Assembly (NCBI GenBank): GCA_016584305.1
Contig: JACEEZ010017909.1
Location: 42,599-106,598, forward strand
Direction: 5' to 3'
DNA: 64,000 bases
Origin: Chionoecetes opilio
Taxonomy: Eukaryota > Arthropoda > Malacostraca > Decapoda > Majidae
Shown here: in pieces, positions 43,706-55,182 of the stretch
Numbering within the stretch: the first letter of the stretch is position 1
How the letters are laid out: every line of letters begins with the position of its first letter
Notes under the pieces: generated by a model
Told to the model about the DNA's origin: nothing
What the model saw: only the letters and a program-made list of their open reading frames with translations
The model's database searches: none
Translations under genes and position numbers: made by a program

Positions 43706-45546
43706 ATGTGCTCGCCTACCTTGGGGCGGCGCCTAGCAGGGCTGTGCCTGCTGCTGGGGGTGCTCACGCTTGTAAGTACTCTATAAAGACTGCACAAATG
43801 TTGTTCGTACATATTACACTGGATGCGTAATTTAGGAAACTTTCACCATGAGTGCATTTTGCGCTTTTGGTAGTGTTTAAGAGCATACTTCCTACCTACA
43901 TAAGTTTATGTAGCCCAATTGCATAACTGCATTATCTACCTCGCTTATCTGTTACTTGAAAGTTTACTTTAAATTTAAGATTCTCAATGTAATCTTTAGT
44001 GTTTAATAAAAGCACTGTTGTTCCTTGCCATACTAGCCCACTGTACTAGCCACACACTAGCCCTACTGTAGCCCCAACAAGTGTCCCTGTGCACACCCTC
44101 GCCCCGTCCTTGATGGTGACGCTTGTTACAGATGCAGGCTGTGCCAACCACGGGGGAGGGACTTGAGTCACAGAAATGGTACAACGGGATATGGAACAAA
44201 ATTCGCTCCGGCATGACCGGAACCTACGACACCGTGGGTAAGTAGCCTGGCTAAACCTGCTGAATGGTAGTCTTGAGTGGATGCCACTGTTCAGTGATCG
44301 AGCGTGAGCACATCGTGGAAATAGATGAAGAGTTTCTTTATTAATATTTTTAGTCTGCTTTAATTTGATAATGTTCCCGTACAGATAAGGTAAAGAACGT
44401 GTTTAGGACCGCCACCACTACAGTGGCTGCAAGCGTCGATGAGCTGAAGAACATGCCGTATAACCTGGGGCGCACCGCTGCCTACCCGCAAACCCAACAC
44501 CCTGCGCGTGAACTAGGTACGGACAAGGTCGCAATCAAAGCCTTTAGAATTACCCAATTCTAAAGGCTTTGGTCAAAATAGCTTATTGTTTAGGTAACTA
44601 ATTTCTGGGAAAAGTGAAAATGAAAGTTGCATATTATGTTGTAGGTAATTTACTTTAGTTTTTACTTTAACTACCTCTAGTGGGTTTCGCTGCCTCTTGT
44701 AGCTTCCATATTATCTTTTTATTGTCAGATCTATCGCTTGGTTGCTTAAATTATTATTTCATAAAGGTTAAGTTAGTTAAAACAATGGCGTTAGGTTGAA
44801 CAGACGAATCACTACCACTTCATACCGGTGAGAACTATTTGTTTATATTTAAATCTGGTTCAAAACCTTATTCTTTTCCTGGGCATGGCTGAGATATTTT
44901 TTCTTCGTGGTACAGCTCTGCCCCTGTACCGGTTCCTGGGTGTGGACGAGAACGTGCTTCACCACCTCAAGAGCTTCCAGTCTCCCGCCCAGCCCGCCGC
45001 CATGACCATGTTCGAACACCGCGGCGTGATCTTCTGGCTAGTCACTGAGACCTTCACGGACGCTTTCGGCGCCATCATGCCCGGCAGGAACGGACGCCTC
45101 TACGTGTATGCAGTGCGGGTCAGTGAAGTCTTGTGTGATACCGATAAGAATAATCATTAATACTCTCTTGGCTCTATGATGAGTAAATTATAGTGTTAAT
45201 CTCTTTTAATCAGTTTAGTGCTTCGCTTCACTGTAAACTTAAGTAGTTAAACTTAGAGCTTGTCATATAGTTACGATTAGCTTAGGTAGTCTATAATTTT
45301 ACTTAGAGATTTCGATAGCACCTCCTTTTCTTATCAGTTTGCGTATCTCTCCTGGCAGTTTTGAAGTCAGTTTAGCTTTTAGAATAAAGCTTTTATTGAT
45401 TTGAGTCTGCTTTACAGGGCAATCACCTAATGAGCACGGTAGTGGAGACCAACGGAGCCGTGAAATGTGAACTTATCCTAAAGGCAACTCATTTCGTGGA
45501 CTTTGTGTGTGCCGAAAGACTGCACCAGCACTTCCAGGCTAATAAG
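43706..45546 (+). CDS. Gene B: secreted protein, first five coding exons (signal peptide, propeller-like start)
   Basis: Exons 43706-43771, 44132-44237, 44385-44516, 44916-45118 and 45418-45546 give 212 codons with GT-AG borders and matching phases (0,1,1,0,0). The ATG at 43706 has good context (CCGCCATGT) and follows an acceptor CAATCCAG at about 43665, so a 5' UTR intron is likely. Residues 1-22 (MCSPTLGRRLAGLCLLLGVL...) form a signal peptide. Residues ~23-100 are a basic/helical linker with WYNGIWNKIRSG. From ~105 on, MTMFEHRGVIFWLVTE, GRLYVYAVR and CELILKATHFVDFVC resemble EAR-type strands. The protein is cut off: no later exons are visible before the N at 45882 and the repeats. It shares its style with gene A's C-terminus and may be a paralogue. 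Confidence 0.8.
44536..44571. repeat. Perfect 16-bp stem-loop after a splice donor
   Basis: CAAAGCCTTTAGAATT, loop ACCC, then AATTCTAAAGGCTTTG, with no mismatch. It begins 20 nt after the end of gene B exon 44385-44516. Confidence 0.9.
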
Positions 45547-45881
45547 GTAAGGGGGCTAAAAGTTTTTTAGTTTTATAATTGCATGAGTTTTATTGGTACA
45601 GGGACATAGATTTTGAGATCTATCGATGGATCGCTATATATAGTATGTTACCGCAGACATTTAATATTTCTCTTAAGAATTAAAAATTAGCATGGGCTTT
45701 CTGTGTACTTTTACTTTATCGTTTTTTAATTACTTTTTAAAAGGGGGCATTTTTCTATTTTAAATTATTTTAAATTTTTATTTTTTAAATTAAACTTGCT
45801 GGCATTAGTTTAGTTAATTTTTTCTAAAAGAATATTTCCACCACGCTCCTTTAGTATTTGGTCCCAGTTTATTGCCCCCCC

Positions 45882-45882
45882 N
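45882..45882. other. Single N: assembly join or gap
   Basis: The only N in the window, in ATTGCCCCCCCNTTTTAGC. Sequence style and accuracy change here, between gene B's intron and a retrotransposon fragment. Confidence 0.9.
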
Positions 45883-45959
45883 TTTTAGCAAACGGCACGA
45901 CCTTGTAGTGACTGGTATGGAAAATCCGGGGTTCTTCCTTCCTGAGACCCCTTTAAATT

Positions 45960-47070
45960 TTTCTAAAGGGTTTTAAATTATCCTAACCGTTTTTTCTGTT
46001 TAACTTTTCCTTAGCGTTTGGCATTAATTATATGAGACTAAAAACTAGTTATAATTATTAATTATATACGCAAAACGTCTCCATTTGTTTATTTCCAAAA
46101 GAACTTTTTCTATTTTTGAGAAATAATTCTAAGGAATTTCCTGCCTTGATGACAAGTTATTTTTTATTAACGTCCCCGCTAAAAAGTCCCGTTTTTTTTT
46201 TTTTTCCCGCAAGGAAGCCTCCCTACATAGAAAAGAAAATGGGCTAAGGGGTGACTATTTTACACTGATAAGATTTCCTATTACGAGATGAAATCTTAAT
46301 TAATATCTCATGTCTGTGTAATTAAATAATAACGTGTAAATGTAGTGTTTTTAGCTAAATGCTTGTAACTACTTAACGTAATTGTTGATTGTAGACTGCT
46401 CACTCGAAGATCTGGGCCGGTAGGGGGAAGTCTCCTCTCCAGCACCTCGTCGAGCGGCTCCTCTTTTTCGCTGCTTGTCCGTCTTCGGTGAATAAGTTAG
46501 ATGAATGACTGAGTAACCTTTAATTCCCCTAGGAGCACTAGTCGCAGGAAAGTAGTTCTCAATTAAACACTCATTAACTTATGTCCATTACACCATCGTT
46601 TCTCTCTTCTCGAAACAGGCGAAATCGGATTATTTGTTGCGAGTTTCACCATAAGTTTCAGGTGGGCTTTCGTTGTTCTTAACGGATCGCTCACTCGCCC
46701 CGGCTGTTGCGCGGTTCAAAAGTTTCGTTTTTTTTCTTCTTTTTTCTCAAAAAGTTTCGTTTTTTTTTTCTCAGAAAGTTTCGTTTTTTTTCTTTTTTTC
46801 AAAAAGTTTCGTTTATTTGTTTCAAAAAGTTTCGTTTTTTTGTTTTTGTTTCAAAAAGTTTTTTTTTTTCAAAAAGTTTCGTCTCCTCTCACATTTCACT
46901 ATTTCCAACACAGTTTCACAGAGATTGTAATTAATTATTTAGCACTGATCAGTATTCGTGCCACACGCTATCACCACTTTATGTTCTGGATTTTTCCCAT
47001 TACGCGAATAATATTCACACAGGTAGACTCACCTTGTTTGTTAGATGATAGTCAAATGTCCAGTAACACA
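45960..47070 (-). mobile_element. Truncated second copy of the young retrotransposon (leader plus LTR piece)
   Basis: Aligns with about 37630-38690: gag start region, AACTTTTCCTTAGCGTTTGG, the leader, an expanded minisatellite (46715-46885) and the first ~85 bp of the LTR (from TGTTCTGGATTTTTCCC at about 46983). It ends abruptly after CAGTAACACA, exactly where a hAT-like MITE begins. Confidence 0.85.
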
Positions 47071-47368
47071 CAGGCCCGTGGCCAGGACTTGACATTCGGG
47101 GGGACTATTTCCATCGTAGGGGGCTTAACTTTTTTATACTTTTCCTTCCACGTATATTTCTACTCGAATGTCTTGTATGAACATGTGATGAACCAAGTTT
47201 CTTATATAATGTATGATTGTATAACTATATGATATTTTTTATTAACAAAGTTTTATTTAAAAAATTTTGTTTTATTGTAAAATTTATTTTAAAATTAAAA
47301 CTTCTGGGGGGCTAATGAGTTTCTTGGGGAGCTAAGCCCCCCATAGCTCCCATGTGGCTACGGGCCTG
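47071..47368. mobile_element. hAT-like MITE, copy 1
   Basis: Inverted ends CAGGCCCGTGGCCA and TGGCTACGGGCCTG resemble known hAT-type termini. No 8-bp target duplication is visible here (GTAACACA versus CTCTACCC). Confidence 0.65.
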
Positions 47369-47938
47369 CTCTACCCCCCCCCCCCTTCCCTGTGGCTGAT
47401 TCACGCCTCAGGCACAGAAAGTCCCATGGATTTCTTGAGGCGGTTGTCATTCACGCCACGGAGGGCATTACGGCATTACTTATATTGACTAAAAAACGTC
47501 TAATGGTTGCCAAATTTTCAGTGGAATTACGCTCTGGGTCTCAAGGGGTTAAAAGGCAACCAAATTACTTACGATTGATATTACGAATATTGTCACTATC
47601 ATTCACTTTTTCTCAGCCGTGCCTTTCTTCAAATCTTTTTTATTTCCCGACGTAAGTGTAAAGCATGGAACCAAAACAATACAGACTCAGAAATATCCTA
47701 CCGTTGAATTAAGAGATAAAACATAAGAAAAAGAGCTACACGAAGCAGTTTTTTAATTTTTTTTTTTTAAAATTTTTTTTTTAAAGCCAAATTTTTTTTG
47801 GAATTTCCCAAATTTTAAAATTCTTTTTTGCCAAAACCCCCCTATCACCATTTTAAATTTTTTTTGGTTCCCCTGGGAATTTTTCCCCAAAAAATTTCCC
47901 GGGGCCCGAATTTTTTTATATTCCCCACAAACCCGGTT

Positions 47939-48039
<101 letters not shown>

Positions 48040-49229
48040 TTTGTTAAGGGTGGCCAAATTCCAGTAAAAACGGCCCGGGCCAAAAGGGGTTGGGGGAATT
48101 TTTAAAAATTACTTAATTTTTTAAAATTTTCCTTTCCACTTTTTTTTACCGTTGCCTTTTCTTAAACCGTTTTTTATTTACAATGAAATGAAGGGAACCC
48201 AAAAAATTTTTTACAAGTTTAAAAAATAGTTTATTAAAAATTTTTTAAAATTTAAAAACGGGGGGAAAATAAGGGGCAAGCCCCCAACCCCAGTGTTTTG
48301 GGGTTTAAAACCCCCCCCCCTTTTCTAATTCCCCCCAAAAGGCAAAACCCAATATTTTCTTAGGGGGGTTTTCATTACGACCAGGGAAAACATTTTATTT
48401 TGATTAAAATCCAATTTCCCCAAATTTTCCCCCCGGGAAAACCTCCCCCTTTCCAAAAAACCCCGGCCCCCCAAAACCTTCTTTGGGGTTTTCCCCAAAG
48501 CAATCTTCACTTTTTCCCCCGGTGGGGGTTTTTCCCAACCAAAAATTTGAGGGGGAAGGGGGAAAAGGGGGAAAAAAACTAAGAAAGAAAAAAATTTTTT
48601 CCTTAATTAAGAGCAAAAAACTTTAAAAAAAGAGGGTAAAGAAGTAAGCGAAATTTTAATTTTTGTTTAGATAAAGGCAAATTCCTATTTAATAAGGAAG
48701 CAGGGGAAAGGGAAAAAACTTTTTTTTTTTTTGGAAAACCCCCAAAAAAGAAATCCCCCATTGCCCCCCCGGAAAATGGGGGTTATTTGGGGGGAATTTC
48801 AGGGGTTTTTATTGGGGGATACTTTCCAATAACAAAAGGGCCTTTTTGGGTAACGTGAAAGCAAAACTGAAAAAAAAAAATTTTTCCCAAAATTTTAAAC
48901 GCGCAAAAAACCAAACCCCCCGGGGGGGAAAGGGCAAAGGAAGAAACCAAACAAAACCCCAAAAAGGAACCGACGGGACAAGACACAGGCAAAAACGTGA
49001 GGGGGTTTTTTTTTTAAGGGGGCCTCCGGCCACGGGCCCGGGTTTCGTGGGGGGAAATTTTCCCGGGGATTTTTAGAAAAACTTCTTTACAAAAATTCCC
49101 CTTAACCGGGGGATTTTTGTGGTTAAAAAAGGTTCCACAAAAACCTTTTTAAAAATTATAAGGCGTTTTTCCAAGCTCGCTTTTTCCCAAATAAACCCCC
49201 ACTTTCGCCCCGACCCGGGGAACCCCAAA

Positions 49230-49448
49230 CCTGATAAACACACAACAAAACCACCACACCACACCACCCCACCCAAAAACACACCAACCCCCCCCACACC
49301 CCACCACCCCCCACCCCCCCACACAAAACCACACCCCCACAAAAAACCACAAACCAAACAAAACCCCCAAACCTTTTCCAAAACCCACACCCACCCCCCA
49401 AAAACCAAACACACACAAAACAAAAACCACCCACACACACACACAACA

Positions 49449-49496
<48 letters not shown>

Positions 49497-49615
49497 CACA
49501 CACACACACACACACACACAACACACCACCACACACACAAAAACCCCAAAACACACACACACACCCACCAACACAACACCCACCCCACAACACACACCAC
49601 CAAAAACCACACCCC
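49230..49615 (+). repeat. (CA)n and CCACA-rich block
   Basis: Long CA dinucleotide runs within C/A-only sequence. Large open frames on both strands here are low-complexity artefacts. Confidence 0.9.
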
Positions 49616-50156
49616 CTGTAAAAACAAAGCAAAAATGCTTTTTTATCTAAGCTTCAGAAACTTACTCTCCCCTTTCACACATTGCAAATAAATGCAAAAT
49701 AAGTAGGTAATAGCAATAAAGGTAGGAGGCCCCCGGCTTAGTATAAACGTAATTTTTTTTCCCTTTTTTTTTTTTTTACGTTTGGAGTTCACTCAATTCC
49801 TTCCCTTCCCCTTTTTCACCCCCAGGCCCTTTCCCTTTTTTCCTCCTCCTCCTCCTCTTCCTCCGAATAATCCCAACAACAAACCGGCCCCAAAGCATCT
49901 TGGGTCAAAGAAAAAAGGGGAAAAAAAAAATTTTTACGAAATGGGAAAAAAAAAGTTGAATTTCCCCAGTTGGAGGAGGAGGAGGAGGGGGAGGAGAAGG
50001 AGGAGAGTACGGGAGGAAAATATAAACCGGCCACAAGGAGGAGGAGCGGGGAGGTTTTATAAAAAAGGCTCACCCTTCTGCAGTAGACGTCACTTCTACA
50101 CTGTCCTCAAACAACCCCTAGCAAGGTAAGAACTTGAGTCTATCCTATGAAAGTGT

Positions 50157-50157
<1 letters not shown>

Positions 50158-50197
<40 letters not shown>

Positions 50198-50225
50198 CTT
50201 CTCTCTCTCTCTCTCTCTCTTTTTC
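50158..50225 (+). repeat. (TC)n microsatellite
   Basis: Nearly uninterrupted TC tract. Confidence 0.9.
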
Positions 50226-50416
50226 TCCTCCTTTTTTCCCCCTTTCCTTTCACTCTCCCTTTCACTCTAACTTCACTTTTTTAAAACCCCCAAAACCTTC
50301 CACTTCTCACTCTTTCCTTTTTTTAAACCCCCTTTTTTCACTCTTTCTCCCCCCCTTTTTCCCTCTCTTTCTTTCTCATTCTCACTCCCCTCCCCTTTTC
50401 CCCCACTCTCCCTCAT

Positions 50417-50540
50417 AATAAAATATTTTTATATATTTTATATATTTTAATATATATATATAATTAAAAATTTTATATTATATATATAATTTTTATAATA
50501 AAATTATATTATATATATATAAAAATTTTATATAAATAAT
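50417..50540 (+). repeat. (TA)n-rich microsatellite
   Basis: TATATA tracts interspersed with AAAATTTT. A counterpart lies at 55363-55440. Confidence 0.85.
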
Positions 50541-52292
50541 GTGGTTCCTTTTTACAAAATAAATTACCCTTTCGTTCATGATGGTGTTTGGGGGTTGAGG
50601 GTGATGATGGTGTGGGTATGCGGGATAAAGGCTCCCCCCCCCCCCCGCGTAACCACAGCAGGGGAAGTCCTGTCCGTCCCCGGGGGGGGTCGTACGGTAA
50701 GATTTCCCTGAAAAAGCGATGAGAAATTTACGGGGGGCGGCGGTCCCAATACGGCGGGGCTTTACAAGAACCTATTATAAATGAGCTTGCCGGGTCCCCT
50801 CGATTCCTTTTTACATGGGACATTTAAGAAACTCGTTACCTTTTGATTAAAAAGATTGCACGTGCACACCTTTGTTTTTTTTGTTTTCCTTATTTTTTGG
50901 GCAGTTTTGGTGTATGACTGAGGGGTATCATAAAGGCATGTTTTTTTCATGTCACGCCCCTTCTAAAATTTTAAAACCTGAAATGCTCCCCCCCTCCCCC
51001 CGGTTTCCCCGCTGCAAAAGATTTTTCTACTCATTCCCCTCCTTATTTTTCCCCCATTTTTCAAATTTGCAAGAAAAATCAGTTTTTTTAAACCCCTTTA
51101 AATCCCTTTCAGGGTAAACCTAAAATCTCTCTTGTTTCTATATTTCCCCAAACCTTTCCCCTATGACTTTTTTTTTTTCCCAAGAAGGGTGAAAAGGGAC
51201 CACCTCCCGACCCAAAATTTGGCCCCACCCCCCCTTTCTTTATTTTTTATTTGTCTTCTTTTTTTGGGGTTTTGACAACAAAAGGGGGGTTTTCTTTTAC
51301 CTTTTTTTGTGTCCTTTTCTTTTCCTTTGTGTAAAAAAAAAGGGAAAAAAAAAAGATTTCCCTACTTTTCCTTTACCAGCCTGAAAAGGGAAAAATTGCC
51401 ATAGTTTTCTTCTTTCAGCCCCTCTCTCTTAACAAAAGTTCACCACCCCATTATGCTTCTTTTAATAAAACATTTTTCTTGCAGGTTTTTCGATATAGAA
51501 GCTTTTTTTTATCCATTGTCCTGGGACCCCCTTGGGACTTTTTGGGAAAGGTTTTCCAAGAACACCCTTAAATTTTTTGGGCTTACTGAAGGACCTCGAC
51601 GTGCCACTGGGTATCCTTTTACCCCCCTGAAAATCCTAAAAAACACGTGGGAAAATTTTAAAGGTTTACCCCGGGACAAGGATTTACTAAAGGCCCCTTC
51701 CCCTCCACCCTTGGGGGTCGTTTTCCATGGGGAAAGGGGTGTAAATTTTCAACAGGCTTTCGGGAAATTTTAAAAAGTCATTTTGAGCCCAAAGTTTTTA
51801 CGGGTATACAGGGGGTTCTATGGCGGGGGAAAATTCCGAACTGTATAAAATGAACTTTTTTTAAATTTTTCTGGGAAATTATAATCAGCACAAAAAAATA
51901 TTATTGCAATCACCAAAAAAATTTAATTTTTATTATAATATTTCAAAGGAGTTTAAATGAACACATCAGTTGTCATGCTAATTGCAGTAGGGGAAACAGC
52001 AACCCACAGCTTTCTATGTACGTTTTCGTAACAATTGAAAAAAAGACACTTTCAATCAAATAAAATTTGGGATATATAAAATTTTATTTTTTATACAATT
52101 TCAAAAAAATTCACATGGATTTTTAATCAACCAACCAAGTTTTTGAAAAAATAGGCTGAAAATTTATAATAAATATACGATAATTACAGTGCCATTTTGG
52201 GTTTAAATTTTTTCCCCCGTAGTTCAGTTACTAATGATGCCCTTTCCCAAACCTTTTCTCGTCCCCCCGGGCCCGGGGACGTGGGTCCCCCC

Positions 52293-52616
52293 CAGGCCCG
52301 TGGCCAGGATTTTGACATTCGGGGGGACTTTTTTTCCATCTTTAGGGGGCTTAACTTTTTTATACTTTTCCTTCACGATATTTCTACTCGAATGTTTTGT
52401 ATGAACATGTGATAAACCCAAGTTCCATTATATAATGTATGATTGTTTAAAGTTTTTGATATTTATTTTTAAACAAAGTTTTTTAAAATATTTTTTTTTT
52501 ATTGAAAATTTTTTATTTTAAAATTTAAAAAAATTTCCCGGGGGGGGTAATGGGGTTTCTTGGGGGGGCCCTAAAGCCCCCCATGGGCCCCTTTTGGTTT
52601 AAGGGGCCCGGGCTCT
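52293..52616. mobile_element. hAT-like MITE, copy 2
   Basis: CAGGCCCGTGGCCAGGATTT start; the right end is degraded (AAGGGGCCCGGGCT). Homopolymer-inflated relative to copy 1. Confidence 0.55.
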
Positions 52617-53766
52617 CCCCCCCCCCCCCTTCCCCCTGTGGTGATTCACCCTGGGCCCAAAAAGTCCCAGGGATTTTTTGGGGCGGTTGTCTTTCACGCC
52701 ACGGGGGGCATTACGGCTTTAAATTATATTGAAAAAAAATCGTCAAAGGGGTTTTCCCAAATTCAGGGGAAAATTCCCGCTCTGGGTCTAAAGGGGAAAA
52801 AAGGGGGCCCCCAAAAAAACTTACGATTGATATTACGAATTTGTCACTATAAATTTTCATTTTTTTTCTCAGCCGTGTTTTTCCCTTAAAATCTTTTTTT
52901 TTTTTTCCTGACGAAATTTTGAAATGAAAAGGGAAACCCCCAAAACAATAAAAAGACATCAAGAAAATAACCCAAACCTTTGGAATTAAGAGCAAAAAAA
53001 AACATAAAAAAAAATAAGGAAGCAAACCCCGAAGCAGTGTTTTCTTTTAAATTTTCACACTTGTTCAGTATGAAAAAAAAAGGGAAAACCCAATTTTTAA
53101 ATATATGGGAAAGTTCACTTTGGAACAGATCATGAAAAATTGTTTTTGTTTGATTAACACATCCATCTTCACCCACCATCCCCCTCCCCACCCCCCACCA
53201 CCTCCCCCACCTTCCGCCCCCCCCGGGCCCCCCCAAACCGTCATGTTTTGGTTTTTCCCCGAGCAAGCTTCACGTTTTTTAAAGGGGGGGGGGGGGGGGG
53301 GGGGGAGGGGGAATCTCCCGAGACCAAAAACCCGGGAGGCGGATTTTTGGGGTAAAGGGTAAAAAGGAAGGTGAAAAGAAAAAAAAATCCTGCCCTTTTA
53401 ACTGCAGCAAGACAAAAAACATTAACCAGAGGGGAAGACGGCGTAAAGAAGAAGCGAGAATAGATTTTTTAGCCTGAAGGAGTATTGCTAGGTAACTGAA
53501 GAGCGCGGGAAGGAAAAAAACGTTTTAATGCGGGAAAGTCGGTAGAAAAAAGGAAAAAAACCATACATCCCAAAAGGGGAAAAAGGGTTTTATTTGGAAG
53601 GAGAATTGTACTACTGGGATTATTTAGATCACTTTTTTTTAACAAAACATAAATATCCATATAAAAGGGATATACATTTTAAGTATAAGTTTTAAAACCT
53701 AAACTGATTTAAAAAAATTATGGTTTTAAAAACTTGAATCTACAGCGCATTTTCCTCAAAAAAACA

Positions 53767-54060
53767 CCAACACCACGCACCCCACGCACGCACGCACGCA
53801 CGCACCCCCCACGCACCCACGAAACCCCCGCACCCAGGGCACGCCCACGCACGCACGCACGCAGGGCACGCACGAAACGCACGCACGCACGCACGAAACG
53901 CACGCCCCACGCACCCGCACCAGGGCCCCAACGCACCACGACACGCCCCCACGAAACCAGCACCCCGACCCCCACGCACCCCGCCCCACGCCCCACACCC
54001 CAACCCCAAACCCCACACACCCCCAAACACACACCCACAAACCCAAACACCACACACCTT
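53767..54060 (+). repeat. (CACG)n/(CCCACA)n block
   Basis: Tandem GCAC/CACG tetranucleotides grading into CCCCACA. All ORFs over it are shadows. Confidence 0.9.
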
Positions 54061-54552
54061 TTTAAAAAAAAGCACATGCTTTTTAAAATTCTAAGCTTCA
54101 AAAAATTATCTTAATTCACACTTTGCAAAAAAATTGCAAAAATAAGTAGGAAATTTAAAAACCCAAATAAGGGTTTTAAGGGGGCACGACTTAGTATGAA
54201 CGTTAAAAAAATGCAGAAAAGGATGAAAAAATAAATACAAGGGATGCGTAACTTTAGTTATGAGGGGGAGTTTGAAGTTATTAAAATTACACTCACTCGG
54301 GGAACGCAGAGTAAAGGGGCGATCGGGATAAATTTTTTTTTTTAAATGGTAAAGGGGATTTAAAAAAGGGAGGGGTAGGAAAATTTTCCTTAGGTTTTTA
54401 AAACCAGGGTAGAAAAAGAAGAAAAGGTTTTTAAGGGCTGGAAAAGCGTAAAATTTAAAAAAGGAAAAATGGGGAAAAAACGGGTTTTCCACAAATGGGG
54501 GGTGGAATAAAGGGGGAATTTCTCAGTAACGGTTGTTATGGGGAGTCTTTAG

Positions 54553-54690
54553 GGGAGCTTTAAAGGGGAGCTGGATAAGTTCATGGATGGGGATGAAAGG
54601 TGATGTGGGGTAGGGGTTTTTTTGCCCGGAACTACCACGTGTAGGCCCGCGGCCCCTCTTGTAGCTTCCTTTTTTTTCTTATGTTTTTTA
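54553..54690 (+). repeat. Same dispersed repeat, copy 5
   Basis: GGGGAGCTGGATAAGTTCAT...CCCCTCTTGTAGCTTCC inside the tandem-array region, with homopolymer-inflated bases. Confidence 0.7.
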
Positions 54691-55099
54691 ATTTTTTTTT
54701 CCCTTTACGTTTTGGGAGTTCATTTTCAGTTCCTTCCCTTTTCCATTTAAACCCCCCGGACCCTTTTCCTTTTTCCCTCCCCCCTCCCCTTTCCTCCCCC
54801 AAAAAGCTCCCAAAAACAAGGCCCGGGCCAAATCATCTTTGGGAACAAGTCAAAGGGAAAGAAAATTTTTCGAAAACAAAAAAAAAAATTGATTTGCCAG
54901 GTTGGGAAAGGGGGAGGGGGAGGGAAAGGGGGAGAAGGAGGAGAGTAAAGGAGGCAAAAATCACCCGGGCCTAAGGGGGAGGAGGGAGGGGTTTTAAGAG
55001 GCTCATCTTCTGCAGTAAAAGGGGGTCACTTCTTTCACTTGTCCCAAACAACAAAAGCCCGGGAAGAATTTTAGTCTCATCCTTTTGAAAGTGTGTGCC

Positions 55100-55182
55100 C
55101 CCCCTCTCTCTCTTCTCTCTCCCCCTTTTCTCTCTTTTTCTCTCTTCCTCCCCCTCTCTCTCTCTCTCTCTCTCTCTTCTCA
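55100..55182 (+). repeat. (TC)n microsatellite, unit 2
   Basis: Counterpart of the 50158 tract, followed by a pyrimidine-rich stretch to 55350. Confidence 0.85.

Noticed and set aside
49119..49691. Long ORFs on both strands (Thr/His/Pro-rich or Cys/Val-rich)
   Set aside because: They lie on CA/CCACA low-complexity sequence, which lacks stops in several frames.
51453..51773. 106-codon ORF with a partial counterpart at about 56340-56650
   Set aside because: It recurs only because the array unit is repeated; frames differ between copies and no domain is recognisable.
53718..54114. Overlapping ORFs of up to 128 codons on both strands
   Set aside because: Low-complexity CACG/CCCACA repeat shadows.
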